Assembly (NCBI RefSeq): GCF_900099805.1
Contig: NZ_FNDR01000001.1
Span: 62,001-126,000 of the forward strand
DNA length: 64,000 nt
Source: Variovorax sp. OV700
GTDB taxonomy: Bacteria > Pseudomonadota > Gammaproteobacteria > Burkholderiales > Burkholderiaceae_C
Direction of reading: 5' to 3'
How positions within the stretch are numbered: position 1 is the first letter of the stretch; the number at the start of each line of letters is the position of its first letter. Shown here in pieces: positions 45,897 through 56,273 of the stretch. The position numbers and the translations under genes were made by a program. The notes under the pieces are model-generated. The model did no database searches. It was not told the DNA's origin and saw only the letters and a list, made by a program, of their open reading frames with translations.

Positions 45897-46525
45897 TCGG
45901 GCTGGCCGCACGCATCCACGATGCACTGCCCCAGACGCAGTGCACACGCTGTGGCTACCCTGATTGCGCCGGCTATGCCCAGGCGGTGGCCGATGGCGCC
46001 GCCAACATCAATCAATGCCCTCCCGGCGGTGCGGAAGGCATCGCCAGGCTGGCACGGCTGACAGGCCGCGAGCCGCTCCCACTCGATCCGCAGTTCGGCA
46101 CCGAAGGCCCGCGCGCCATGGCGGTCATCGACGAAGCTTGGTGCATCGGCTGCACGCTCTGCCTGGACGCCTGCCCCACCGACGCCATCGTCGGCATCAA
46201 CAAGCGCATGCACACCGTGATCGAAGCGCACTGCACGGGCTGCGAGCTTTGCATTCCTGTCTGTCCTGTCGATTGCATTTCGCTCGAGGTCGAGACGCCC
46301 GGCCGCACCGGCTGGCAAGCCTGGTCAGAAGCGCAGGCAGACGCCGCGCTGCAACGCTACAAGCTGCATGGCGAGCATCGCCGTGTCGACAAGCAGCAAG
46401 CCAACGAACCGGCCCCGATCGCTGAACCGCAAACTGCCGACACGCGCAAGCGATCCATTGTCGAAGCCGCTCTGGCGCGTGCCCGCGCCGCCTCGCAACA
46501 ACGTCCACCCGCCGCCAAGCCATGA
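45893..46525 (+). CDS. rnfB: RnfB-like ferredoxin subunit
   Basis: A 210-residue iron-sulfur protein similar to RnfB/RsxB but lacking the N-terminal membrane helix. The first cluster domain is [21 protein letters not shown] to NQCPPGG, followed by two 4Fe-4S ferredoxin motifs ([16 protein letters not shown] and [16 protein letters not shown]). The C-terminal 70 residues are charged and low in complexity. No other rnf gene is in the window. The GTG start overlaps the phaZ stop (GTGA) and its own stop overlaps the LysE gene (ATGA), so three unlike genes are coupled. Confidence 0.9.
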   Translation: MIGLAARIHDALPQTQCTRCGYPDCAGYAQAVADGAANINQCPPGGAEGIARLARLTGREPLPLDPQFGTEGPRAMAVIDEAWCIGCTLCLDACPTDAIVGINKRMHTVIEAHCTGCELCIPVCPVDCISLEVETPGRTGWQAWSEAQADAALQRYKLHGEHRRVDKQQANEPAPIAEPQTADTRKRSIVEAALARARAASQQRPPAAKP

Positions 46526-47160
46526 CATTCGACACGCTGCTGATCTACGCCGTCGCCTCGCTGGCATTGGCCGTGATCCCCGGGCCCACGATGCTGCTGG
46601 CGCTGTCCAACGGCATCGACGGCGGCATGCGCCGCGCGAGCTGGGGCATTGCCGGCGCATCGCTCGGCAGCGTCACGCTGATCGCGGTGGTCGCGCTCGG
46701 GCTCGGCTCGCTGCTCGCCGCATCGGAGCTGCTCTTCAACGCGATCCGCGTGGCCGGTGTTGCCTACCTCGTCTGGCTCGGCGTCAAGCTGTGGCGCAGC
46801 GAGGCGACCGACCTCGGCACGGCGCTGGCCAAGTCGGCCATCGAGGCTCGCCCGCACGGCCGCGTTGCGCTCGTGCGCAGCCTGCTTGTGGCGATGTCCA
46901 ATCCCAAGACGGTGCTGTTTTTCGCGGCCTTTCTGCCGCAGTTCATCGACATCGCCAAGCCGCAGGGCACGCAATACCTGTTGCTGGGCGCGATCTTCGT
47001 GGTGCTCGACACCTGCGTGATGCTCGCCTATGCGGCCGCCGGAACGCAGGCCGTGCGCTTGCTGTCGCGCCGCGGCCTCAAGGTGCTGAACCGCAGCTGC
47101 GCGGCGGGCATGTGGCTGCTGGCGGCAACGCTCGCCTTCTGGCGCCGTCCGGGCACCTGA
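46522..47160 (+). CDS. LysE/RhtB-family amino acid exporter
   Basis: A 212-residue membrane protein with about six transmembrane helices and the family signature at the N-terminus ([30 protein letters not shown]). RhtB-type carriers export homoserine, threonine or other amino acids; the substrate here is not decided by sequence. The second half contains [17 protein letters not shown], also typical. It overlaps rnfB by four bases. Confidence 0.93.
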   Translation: MTFDTLLIYAVASLALAVIPGPTMLLALSNGIDGGMRRASWGIAGASLGSVTLIAVVALGLGSLLAASELLFNAIRVAGVAYLVWLGVKLWRSEATDLGTALAKSAIEARPHGRVALVRSLLVAMSNPKTVLFFAAFLPQFIDIAKPQGTQYLLLGAIFVVLDTCVMLAYAAAGTQAVRLLSRRGLKVLNRSCAAGMWLLAATLAFWRRPGT

Positions 47161-47172
47161 ACGGCGCGACGC

Positions 47173-48099
47173 TCAGCCCTTCGGCGTCTTCTGCGGGCGC
47201 TTGAAGAGCAACAGCAGCACACCGGCCAGCACGACGGCCACGGCGTACCACTCGAAGCGCGTCACGGTCTCGTTGGCAATCCACATGCCCAGCAGCATCG
47301 CGATCACCGGATTGACGAAGGTATAGCTCGCGGCCAGTGCGGCCGGCGCCTTGGCGAGCAGCACCATGTAGGCATTGAACGCGATCAGCGAGCCGAACAC
47401 CACGAGGTACAGCCAGGCCGCAACGGCCTCGGGCTGCGGCGGCCACGCCAGCTCTTCACCAGAGATGGCCGAGAGCACCAATAGCACCACGCCGCCACAG
47501 ATCATCTCGCTCGCAAAACCCATGGCGCCGGGCGCGAGCGGAAGGCTGCGCTGACTCAGCACGCTGCCCATCGACCAGCAGACACAGGCGATCGAAATGG
47601 CGACAAGGCCCGCAGGCGACGACTGGAAGCCGCTGCCCTGCGTCAGCATCAGCACGCCGACGAGCCCGAGCGCAATGCCCGCCGCCTCCAGCCGCGTCGG
47701 CTTCACGCCCCAGACCAGGTTCAGCAACGCGATCAGCAGCGGCACCACCGCGATGAACGCCACCACCAGCCCCGAGCCGATCGACACTTCGGCATGGGCC
47801 GTGCCGCCCATGCCACCACCCAGCATCAACGTACCGACCACGAGCGCATTGCGCCATTGCAAGCGCGAGGGCCAGGCCGCGCCGCGCCAACGCATCCAGG
47901 CGGCCAGCAGCACGCCCGCGAACAGGAAGCGCGAACCCATCTGAAGAAAGGGCGCGAAACTGATCAGCGCGTACTTGATCGCAAGATAAGTCGAGCCCCA
48001 GACCACCCAGGTGGCGGCCAGGCAGAGCCAGAGAATCAGCGGGAGCGCGCTGCGCGCGGATTCGGGCGCGGCTTGGGCGGGAGAAGCAAGGGTCGGCAT
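47173..48099 (-). CDS. EamA-family (DMT) metabolite exporter
   Basis: A 308-residue inner-membrane protein with two five-helix EamA repeats (first from about residue 20, second from about 165). The first repeat contains VVWGSTYLAIKYALISFAPFLQMGSRFLFAG, seen in the YedA/RhaT-like group. The start at 48099 begins just before the first helix; a start at 48297 would add residues that overlap the divergent regulator. It is divergent from an Lrp-type regulator 125 bases away, which is a common pairing for amino acid exporters. Confidence 0.9.
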   Translation of the reverse strand: MPTLASPAQAAPESARSALPLILWLCLAATWVVWGSTYLAIKYALISFAPFLQMGSRFLFAGVLLAAWMRWRGAAWPSRLQWRNALVVGTLMLGGGMGGTAHAEVSIGSGLVVAFIAVVPLLIALLNLVWGVKPTRLEAAGIALGLVGVLMLTQGSGFQSSPAGLVAISIACVCWSMGSVLSQRSLPLAPGAMGFASEMICGGVVLLVLSAISGEELAWPPQPEAVAAWLYLVVFGSLIAFNAYMVLLAKAPAALAASYTFVNPVIAMLLGMWIANETVTRFEWYAVAVVLAGVLLLLFKRPQKTPKG

Positions 48100-48224
48100 G
48101 GCGGGTCTTGTCTTGTTGTCTTTGTCGGTAAGGAAACGCCATCCATGGTATGAAAGCGTTCCTCCGGCAGCCATGCACATTTCATGGTTGTTGTCGTTCC
48201 CTACCGTCGATTTAAAGGAGTTGC

Positions 48225-48722
48225 ATGGACTTCCCCTTGAACCCCGCACTGGATGCCCACGACACCCGCATCCTGGCCGAACTGCAGGGCGATGCACGGC
48301 TCTCCATGGCCGAGCTCGGCCGCCGCGTGCACCTGAGCCAGCCGGCCGTGACCGAGCGTGTGAAAAAACTGGAGGCTGCAGGCGTGATCAGCGGCTACCG
48401 CGCCACGCTCAATCTCGGCAAGCTGGGCTATGGCATCCGCGCCATCATCCGTGTCGGCCGCGCCGACTATGCACGCGTGGTCGAGCTGGTTCAGCAGACG
48501 CCCGAATGCGTCAATGCCTACAACGTGACCGGCGACGACAGCTGGATCCTGGAGATTGCCGTCATCGACGTGAGCCATCTCGATGCGGTGGTCACCAAGT
48601 TCTGCATCCTCACCGAGACCGCGACCTCGATCATCCTGAACCCGGCGCGCGAGCACCAGCCGATGCTGCCGCCTCAGCGCTCCGACGTGAAGCCGCCCAT
48701 CAAGAAGGTGCTCAACGCGTAG
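48225..48722 (+). CDS. Lrp/AsnC-family transcriptional regulator
   Basis: A 165-residue regulator: N-terminal helix-turn-helix ([47 protein letters not shown]) and C-terminal RAM domain that binds an amino acid ([20 protein letters not shown]). It is divergent to the EamA exporter, so it likely controls export in response to an amino acid. The 3' end overlaps the 3' end of the convergent VOC gene by 11 bases. Confidence 0.93.
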   Translation: MDFPLNPALDAHDTRILAELQGDARLSMAELGRRVHLSQPAVTERVKKLEAAGVISGYRATLNLGKLGYGIRAIIRVGRADYARVVELVQQTPECVNAYNVTGDDSWILEIAVIDVSHLDAVVTKFCILTETATSIILNPAREHQPMLPPQRSDVKPPIKKVLNA

Positions 48723-49200
48723 CGGCGAGCGCGTTGAAGGCGGTCACCACCTCGGGCGGCGCCTGGACCAATTCGATCAGCACGCCCTCGCCCGCGATCG
48801 GAAATTCGTCGTTCGCCTTCGGATGCAGAAAGCAGATGTCGAAGCCGGCCGCGCCCTTGCGGATGCCGCCGGGTGCGAAGCGCACGCCCTGCGCCGTGAG
48901 CCACTCGACGGCCTTGGGCAAGTCGTCGATCCACAGGCCCACGTGGTTGAGCGGCGTGGTGTGGACCGCGGGTTTCTTTTCCGGGTCGAGCGGCTGCATC
49001 AGGTCGACCTCGACCTTGAATGGCCCGCTGCCCATCGCACAGATGTCCTCGTCGACGTTCTCGCGCTCGCTCTTGAAGGTGCCCGTGACCTCGAGCCCCA
49101 GCATGTCGACCCAGAGCTTCTGCAGCCGCATCTTGTCCGGCCCGCCGATGGCAATCTGCTGGATGCCCAGCACCTTGAAGGGACGTGCCGCGGCCGTCAT
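48712..49200 (-). CDS. VOC-family protein, candidate methylmalonyl-CoA epimerase
   Basis: A 162-residue protein with two VOC repeats. Its second half ([23 protein letters not shown] to FDICFLHPK and GVLIELVQ) strongly resembles methylmalonyl-CoA epimerase. It is the last gene of the cluster that contains propionyl-CoA carboxylase and methylmalonyl-CoA mutase, which need exactly this activity. The histidine in LNHVG and the glutamate in LIELVQ match metal ligands, but the first ligand histidine of the family is replaced by Gln (IQQIAIG). Assignment is an inference; a related glyoxalase-type lyase is the alternative. It overlaps bioB by four bases (ATGA). Confidence 0.65.
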   Translation of the reverse strand: MTAAARPFKVLGIQQIAIGGPDKMRLQKLWVDMLGLEVTGTFKSERENVDEDICAMGSGPFKVEVDLMQPLDPEKKPAVHTTPLNHVGLWIDDLPKAVEWLTAQGVRFAPGGIRKGAAGFDICFLHPKANDEFPIAGEGVLIELVQAPPEVVTAFNALAATR

Positions 49201-50246
49201 GCGCAGGCCCCGCCTTCTTCGGCGGCGGTGGTCCGGCGCGATTGAAGCCCCAGCTTGCGCAGCAACTGCACGTCGGCCTCCACATCGGGGTTGCCGGTGA
49301 CCAGCAGCTTGTCGCCGTAAAAGATCGAGTTGGCGCCGGCCATGAAGCACAGCGCCTGCACCGCATCGCCCATCTGCTGGCGCCCGGCCGACAACCGCAC
49401 ACGCGCAGTCGGCATCGTGATGCGCGCGACCGCGATCATGCGCACGAAGTCGAAGGGATCGACCGGCTCCGAATCGGCCAGCGGCGTGCCGGGCACGCGC
49501 ACCAGGCTGTTGATCGGTACCGACTCCGGGTACGGGTTCAAATTGGCCAATTGCGCGATCAAACCCGCGCGGTGCACCGGCTGCTCACCCATACCGACGA
49601 TGCCGCCGCAGCACACGCTGATGCCGGCGCTGCGCACGTGGGCCAGCGTGTCGAGCCGGTCCTGGTAGGTGCGCGTGTCGACGATGTCGGTGTAGTACTC
49701 GGGGGCGGTGTCCAGGTTGTGGTTGTAGTAGTCGAGGCCCGCGGCCTTGAGCTGGTGCGCATGGTGCGGCTCCAGCATGCCGAGCGTGGCGCAGGTCTGC
49801 AGGCCGAGGCCCTTCACCGCCTCGACCAGCACCGCCACCTTCTCGACGTCGCGGTCCTTCGGCGCGCGCCATGCGGCGCCCATGCAGAAGCGCGTGGCGC
49901 CGGCGTCCTTGGCGGCCTGCGCGGCGCGCACCACCTCGTCGACTTCCATGAGCTTCTGCGCCTTCACGCCGGTGTCGAACTCGGCCGACTGCGGGCAATA
50001 GCCGCAGTTCTCGGGACAGCCGCCGGTCTTGACCGACAGCAAGGTCGCCAGTTCGATGTCGCCTTCGGGAAAATGCTGGCGATGCACCGTCTGCGCTTCG
50101 AACAGCAGGTCCATCAGCGGCTTGTCGAGCAGCGCCTGGATTGCCTCGATCGACCAGGGGCCTTGCGGCGTCACCGGTTTCGCTGGCCGGTGCAGCGTGA
50201 CAGGCGCCGAGATGGGCGCTTCAAAAAAAAGATCGGAGGTCGTCAT
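49197..50246 (-). CDS. bioB: Biotin synthase
   Basis: A 349-residue radical-SAM enzyme that inserts sulfur into dethiobiotin. The SAM-cluster motif is [13 protein letters not shown] (Cys77, Cys81, Cys84), followed by [14 protein letters not shown], the second-cluster region and [15 protein letters not shown] near the end. Length is normal. It sits after pccA, which needs biotin on Lys648, separated by a dispersed repeat, and its stop overlaps the VOC gene. No other bio genes are in the window. Confidence 0.97.
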   Translation of the reverse strand: MTTSDLFFEAPISAPVTLHRPAKPVTPQGPWSIEAIQALLDKPLMDLLFEAQTVHRQHFPEGDIELATLLSVKTGGCPENCGYCPQSAEFDTGVKAQKLMEVDEVVRAAQAAKDAGATRFCMGAAWRAPKDRDVEKVAVLVEAVKGLGLQTCATLGMLEPHHAHQLKAAGLDYYNHNLDTAPEYYTDIVDTRTYQDRLDTLAHVRSAGISVCCGGIVGMGEQPVHRAGLIAQLANLNPYPESVPINSLVRVPGTPLADSEPVDPFDFVRMIAVARITMPTARVRLSAGRQQMGDAVQALCFMAGANSIFYGDKLLVTGNPDVEADVQLLRKLGLQSRRTTAAEEGGACA

Positions 50247-50314
50247 ATCAATAAAACTCTTTCATAACTGCCCGAAGCGTTGCCTGTTCGGGAAACACCG
50301 CGGAACCGGCTTCG

Positions 50315-50381
50315 CCGGGCCGCAGGTGTTGCCCCCGGAAGGGGGTTGGAGAAGCGACACGAAGTGCGCGAAGCCTGGGGG
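50315..50381 (-). repeat. Dispersed intergenic repeat, copy B
   Basis: Between bioB and pccA: CCGGGCCGC (50315-50323), a CCCCC-GGAA-GGGGG hairpin (50332-50345), GACACGAAGTGC (50356-50367) and a final GCCTGGGGG. The order and spacing match copy A at 37884-37954 (46 versus 41 bases between the outer blocks). Confidence 0.6.
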
Positions 50382-50387
50382 TGAGCT

Positions 50388-52436
50388 TTATTCAAACTCC
50401 AGAATGATTTGATCGACCGCGAGCGACTCGCCCTTGTTGGCCGAAACCTTGCCCACCACGCCGTCTTGCGTGGCGAACAACACGTTTTCCATTTTCATGG
50501 CCTCGATCACGGCCAGCTTCTCGCCGGCACGCACCTGCTGGCCCGGCTGCACCGACACCTCGACGAGCAAGCCCGGCATCGGCGACATCAGGAACTTGCT
50601 GAGGTCGGGCGGCGCCTTGTAGGGCATCTGCTCGAGCAGGCGCGCGCCGAGCGGCGACAGTACCATGGCCTCGATCTGGGTACCGTCGTGCGCCACGCGC
50701 AGCGCCAGCGGGTTCCTGCCCGCGCCGCGCTCCACCTGCGCGGTAAAGGGCCGGTCGTTGACCATGCCCTGCACGCGAACCGCGCCGAGCGCAAAGCCGC
50801 TGTCGATCTTGTAGCTCTTGTCGCCCACGGCCACGGCGCTGGCACCGGTCTTGCCGTGGAAGTCGGTCACCGACACCGGGTGGTGCACATGCTTGCCCTC
50901 CGGCCCCAGTTCCACCACCACGAACTGCTCACCCACCTTCACGCCATGGCCTTCGAGCTGGCCACTGATGCCCGAGGCACGCGCGCGGTAGCGGCGGTGC
51001 ACATACGCCGCGAGGGCAATCAGGAACGCCGGATCGGCGTGCGGCACGTCTTCGGCATGGAAGCCCTTGCCGTAGTGCTCGGCGATGAAGCCGGTGTTGA
51101 AGTCGCCCGCCACGAACTTCGGGTGCGCGAGCAGCGCCGCCTGGAAAGGAATGTTGCTGCTGATGCCGCGGATCACGAAGCCATTGAGCGCCTCGCGCAT
51201 CCGCGCAATCGCATGCTGCCGGTCCTTGCCGTGCACGATGAGCTTGGCGATCATCGAGTCGTAGTACATCGGGATCTCGCCGCCGTCGTAAACGCCGGTG
51301 TCCACGCGCACGCCGTTCAGGCGCTCGGTGTCGCTGGCAAACATGGTTTCGGCCGGTGGCTGGAACTTCACCAGACGGCCCGTCGACGGCAGGAAATTTC
51401 GAAACGGATCTTCGGCATTGATGCGGCACTCGATGGCCCATCCGTTGCGCTTCACCTCGGCCTGCGTGAGCGGCAGCTCTTCGCCGGCCGCGACGCGGAT
51501 CATCAGTTCGACCAGGTCCAGCCCGGTGATGCACTCGGTGACCGGATGCTCCACCTGCAGGCGCGTGTTCATCTCCAGGAAATAAAAGCTCTGGTCCTTG
51601 CCGACCACGAACTCCACCGTGCCCGCACTCTGATACTTCACGGCCTTGGCCAGCTGCACCGCCTGCTCGCCCATTGCCTTGCGCGTCGCGTCGCTGATGA
51701 AGGGCGACGGCGCCTCCTCGATCACCTTCTGATGCCGCCGCTGGATCGAGCATTCGCGCTCGTTCAAGTAGATGACGTTGCCATGCGAATCGCCCAGCAC
51801 CTGGATCTCGATGTGGCGCGGCTCCTCGACGAACTTCTCGATGAACACGCGGTCGTCGCCGAAGCTGTTGCGTGCCTCGTTGCGGCACGAGGTGAAGCCC
51901 TCGAAGGCCTCCTTGTCGTTGAAGGCCACGCGCAGGCCCTTGCCGCCGCCGCCGGCCGAAGCCTTGATCATCACGGGGTAGCCGATGTCCTTGGCGATCT
52001 CGACCGCACGCTCGGCCGTTTCGATGGCATCGTTCCAACCCGGAATGGTGTTGACCTTGGCTTCGTTCGCGAGCTTCTTCGAGGCGATCTTGTCGCCCAT
52101 CGCCGCGATCGAATAGTGCTTCGGCCCGATGAAGGCAATGCCTTCTTCCTCGACCTTGCGGGCGAAGGCTTCGTTCTCCGACAGGAAGCCGTAGCCCGGA
52201 TGCACCGCCTCGGCGCCAGTCTGCTTGCAGGCCGCAATGATGCGGTCGGCCTGCAAGTAGCTCTCGCGGCTGGGCGCGGCGCCGATGTGAACGGCCTCGT
52301 CGGCCAGTTCGACGTGGCGGGCTTCCTTATCCGCGTCGGAATAGACGGCAACGGTAAGGATGCCCATCTTCTTGGCTGTCTGTATCACGCGGCAGGCGAT
52401 TTCACCGCGGTTGGCGATCAGGATTTTTTTAAACAT
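50388..52436 (-). CDS. pccA: Propionyl-CoA carboxylase biotin-containing subunit
   Basis: A 682-residue subunit with biotin carboxylase and biotin carrier parts. Order: MFKKILIANRGEIACRVIQTAKKMGI, the ATP-grasp domain with GGGGKGLRV, biotin carboxylase active site (FLEMNTRLQVEHPVTE), a BT/linker region, and the carrier domain with biotinylated Lys648 in EAMKMEN. The neighbours meaB, mutase and the carboxyltransferase pccB make propionyl-CoA the likely substrate; acetyl-CoA or 3-methylcrotonyl-CoA carboxylases have the same architecture. It lies 29 bases after the unknown gene in the cluster. Confidence 0.93.
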   Translation of the reverse strand: MFKKILIANRGEIACRVIQTAKKMGILTVAVYSDADKEARHVELADEAVHIGAAPSRESYLQADRIIAACKQTGAEAVHPGYGFLSENEAFARKVEEEGIAFIGPKHYSIAAMGDKIASKKLANEAKVNTIPGWNDAIETAERAVEIAKDIGYPVMIKASAGGGGKGLRVAFNDKEAFEGFTSCRNEARNSFGDDRVFIEKFVEEPRHIEIQVLGDSHGNVIYLNERECSIQRRHQKVIEEAPSPFISDATRKAMGEQAVQLAKAVKYQSAGTVEFVVGKDQSFYFLEMNTRLQVEHPVTECITGLDLVELMIRVAAGEELPLTQAEVKRNGWAIECRINAEDPFRNFLPSTGRLVKFQPPAETMFASDTERLNGVRVDTGVYDGGEIPMYYDSMIAKLIVHGKDRQHAIARMREALNGFVIRGISSNIPFQAALLAHPKFVAGDFNTGFIAEHYGKGFHAEDVPHADPAFLIALAAYVHRRYRARASGISGQLEGHGVKVGEQFVVVELGPEGKHVHHPVSVTDFHGKTGASAVAVGDKSYKIDSGFALGAVRVQGMVNDRPFTAQVERGAGRNPLALRVAHDGTQIEAMVLSPLGARLLEQMPYKAPPDLSKFLMSPMPGLLVEVSVQPGQQVRAGEKLAVIEAMKMENVLFATQDGVVGKVSANKGESLAVDQIILEFE

Positions 52437-52465
52437 GCTGAATCCGTTTTATTTTGCTGACCGCC

Positions 52466-53152
52466 TCAGCGGTTGATGAACATCGAATACGCGGGCTGCG
52501 CTTGCGACCGATCGACGAACACATACGCGATGCCGTCGGAACAGAAGTTCGCCACCTCGGCGCACTCACCACCCGGGAGTTCGATCCAGTTGTCGATCTG
52601 CAGGAACAAGCGTCCTGCCGGCATCAGCTGCGCGCCGTTGGCCGTCCAGTAGGGCACGCCGCCGCTCTTCGTACACCACGGGCTCGCCCAATCGTGGGGA
52701 TGTTTGACTTCGTCCGGCAGATCGAAGTGGGCCTGATAGTCATAGAACGCCTCCTCCAGTTCTGCGGGGGCGCCATCGTCATCTGCACGCCATCCGGTGA
52801 CGGCCATCTCGCGCAGAAGTGCGGGTGGTCCGTCGGCAGGGTCCAAAGGCGGCGCCGTCGGCCCCGCGCCCAGATCGGCGCGCTGCACGACGAATGCGGC
52901 GTTTGCACCTGCGCCGTGCTCCCAGAAGCTGCAGATGCTGTCCCACTCGCACTTGAACAGAAACAGCACCTCGTCGCTCGCGAGCGGCAATGCGTCGCCG
53001 TCGGCCGGCAACTGCGCAAGATGGCTCATGGCCCGGTTGCATTCAGCGCAAACCGGCCAGAGGCGCGAGGGGAGTCCCCAGGGCAGGCCGCCTAGCTTGG
53101 GAACAAGTCCGGGTTCCGCTCCCTCGCGGAACTGGGGGTAGTGGCTGCGCAT
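52466..53152 (-). CDS. Uncharacterised protein, DUF1963/YwqG-like
   Basis: A 228-residue soluble protein I do not recognise with certainty. The beginning (PKLGGLPWGLPSRLWPVCAECNRAMSHLAQL) resembles the DUF1963/YwqG group, which has LGG-P and WP-C-C motifs, and more cysteines follow (FLFKCEWDSICSFW). The ending is rich in aromatic and acidic residues. Not secreted. It sits between pccB and pccA with gaps of 5 and 29 bases, so it is transcribed with the propionyl-CoA carboxylase genes. The ATG at 53152 avoids overlap with pccB; the one at 53188 would overlap it by 31 bases. Confidence 0.7.
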   Translation of the reverse strand: MRSHYPQFREGAEPGLVPKLGGLPWGLPSRLWPVCAECNRAMSHLAQLPADGDALPLASDEVLFLFKCEWDSICSFWEHGAGANAAFVVQRADLGAGPTAPPLDPADGPPALLREMAVTGWRADDDGAPAELEEAFYDYQAHFDLPDEVKHPHDWASPWCTKSGGVPYWTANGAQLMPAGRLFLQIDNWIELPGGECAEVANFCSDGIAYVFVDRSQAQPAYSMFINR

Positions 53153-53157
53153 ACGAA

Positions 53158-54702
<1,545 letters not shown>

Positions 54703-54742
54703 GGTGTGCTTCCGAAGCTGTGGTCCTGAATTTTGTCGGCCG

Positions 54743-55792
54743 TCATGGCCTTGCGGTGATGGCGGCGGCCGCGAGCAGCTGGCGTGCCGCCGTCGATGCG
54801 GGCAGCGCGCCCTCTGCCACCTGCTGGGTGAGTTGTGGGAGCATTTCGCGCACCTGCGCGTGCTGCCTGAAGGCCTGCTTGAGCCCCGCGTCGATGCGTT
54901 CCCACATCCACGCCGTGGCCTGTTTTTCGCGCCGCTTCGCGAGCTTGCCGTTGGCGGTCTGCAAGGCCTTGAACTGCGTGACGGCATCCCAGAAGGCATC
55001 GACACCCGTACCGGCTAGCGCGCTGAGCTGCAGCACCTTGGGCAGCCAGAAGCGCACTTCCACGCCGCTGTGCGCATCGTGCACCGCATGCGCGTGGTCC
55101 GGGTTGCCCTGGTGGCCGAAGAGGCGCAGCGCCGAAGTGATCTGTGCCTGCGCACGCGTGGCGGCATCCTTGTCGATGTCGGCCTTGTTGATGACGACGA
55201 GGTCGGCCAGCTCCATCACGCCCTTCTTGATGGCCTGCAGGTCGTCGCCCGCATTGGGCAGCTGCATCAGCACGAACATGTCGGTCATGCCGGCCACGGC
55301 GGTTTCGCTCTGGCCCACGCCCACGGTCTCGACGATCACGATGTCGTAGCCCGCGGCCTCGCACACCAGCATCGCTTCGCGCGTCTTCTCGGCCACGCCG
55401 CCGAGCGTTCCGCTCGACGGGCTGGGCCGTATGTAGGCGCGTTCGTGGACCGAAAGCCGCTCCATGCGCGTCTTGTCGCCCAGGATGGAGCCGCCAGAGA
55501 CGGTGGAGGACGGATCGATGGTGAGCACCGCCACGCGGTGGCCCTTGCCGATCAGCAGCAGCCCCAGCGTTTCGATGAAGGTCGATTTGCCGACGCCCGG
55601 CACGCCCGATATACCCAGGCGAAAGGAGTTTCCGGTGCGCGGCAGCAGCACGGTGAGCAGTTCGTCGGCCTGAACGCGATGGTCGGCCCGGGTGGATTCG
55701 AGCAGCGTGATGGCCTTGGCGATGGCGCGGCGCTGCACCATGCCGTCGGGCTCGGTGATGGCGCGCTCGAGTGCCTCGGCCGACTTCAGCAC
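54743..55792 (-). CDS. meaB: Methylmalonyl-CoA mutase chaperone GTPase MeaB
   Basis: A 349-residue G3E-family GTPase that protects and reloads methylmalonyl-CoA mutase with coenzyme B12. Seen: Walker [10 protein letters not shown] at 63-71, [18 protein letters not shown], the Walker B region [10 protein letters not shown], and the base-specificity motif VINKADID. I place the start at a GTG (55790-55792) because the homology begins there ([14 protein letters not shown]) and no ATG fits; this gives a 7-base overlap with the GNAT gene. Similar proteins were once annotated argK. Confidence 0.93.
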   Translation of the reverse strand: MLKSAEALERAITEPDGMVQRRAIAKAITLLESTRADHRVQADELLTVLLPRTGNSFRLGISGVPGVGKSTFIETLGLLLIGKGHRVAVLTIDPSSTVSGGSILGDKTRMERLSVHERAYIRPSPSSGTLGGVAEKTREAMLVCEAAGYDIVIVETVGVGQSETAVAGMTDMFVLMQLPNAGDDLQAIKKGVMELADLVVINKADIDKDAATRAQAQITSALRLFGHQGNPDHAHAVHDAHSGVEVRFWLPKVLQLSALAGTGVDAFWDAVTQFKALQTANGKLAKRREKQATAWMWERIDAGLKQAFRQHAQVREMLPQLTQQVAEGALPASTAARQLLAAAAITARP

Positions 55793-56259
55793 GCGCCCTC
55801 CGAGGCCACGCGCCAGCGGTAGTGCAGATCGACGCCCTCCTCGCCTTCGAGCACGAAACCATGCCGCAGATAGAAGCGGTTGGCGTCGCTCTGCACGAGC
55901 GCGGTGAGCTTGATGTCCAGCTGCTGTTCGCGCGCCTGCGACTTGGCCCACTCCATCACCCATTCGCCGATTCCCAAGCCCTGGAAGCCGGTGCGCAGGT
56001 AGAGATGGTCCAGCCGCAGCGCATCCGCGCCCTCGGGCTTGAGTGTGACGAAACCGATGCGCCCGTCGCCGTCGAGCATGATGTGGTGCATGAAAGGCAC
56101 GACGAAACCGGCTTGGAGCCGTTCGCGCGAACGCGCAGGGTCGAAGCGCCCGACACGCTCCAGGCTCGGGCGCATCGCATCGACGCGCAAGGCGAGCATG
56201 GCTTCGAAATCGCTGGAATCCACCGGCTGCAGCGACAGCCGCGACAAGAGATCGCCCAC
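55786..56259 (-). CDS. GNAT-family N-acetyltransferase
   Basis: A 157-residue GNAT protein. The acetyl-CoA-binding loop is visible in [27 protein letters not shown], and the C-terminal Y-F-x-H-G-like strand is [16 protein letters not shown]. The start is not certain: I use a GTG at 56257-56259, 15 bases after the mutase stop; no ATG is available at the N-terminus. Its place between the mutase and its chaperone is unusual. The substrate is unknown; an N-terminal or lysine acylation role in this pathway is only a guess. Confidence 0.75.
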   Translation of the reverse strand: MGDLLSRLSLQPVDSSDFEAMLALRVDAMRPSLERVGRFDPARSRERLQAGFVVPFMHHIMLDGDGRIGFVTLKPEGADALRLDHLYLRTGFQGLGIGEWVMEWAKSQAREQQLDIKLTALVQSDANRFYLRHGFVLEGEEGVDLHYRWRVASEGAC

Positions 56260-56273
56260 GTCTAGCGTCCCGA

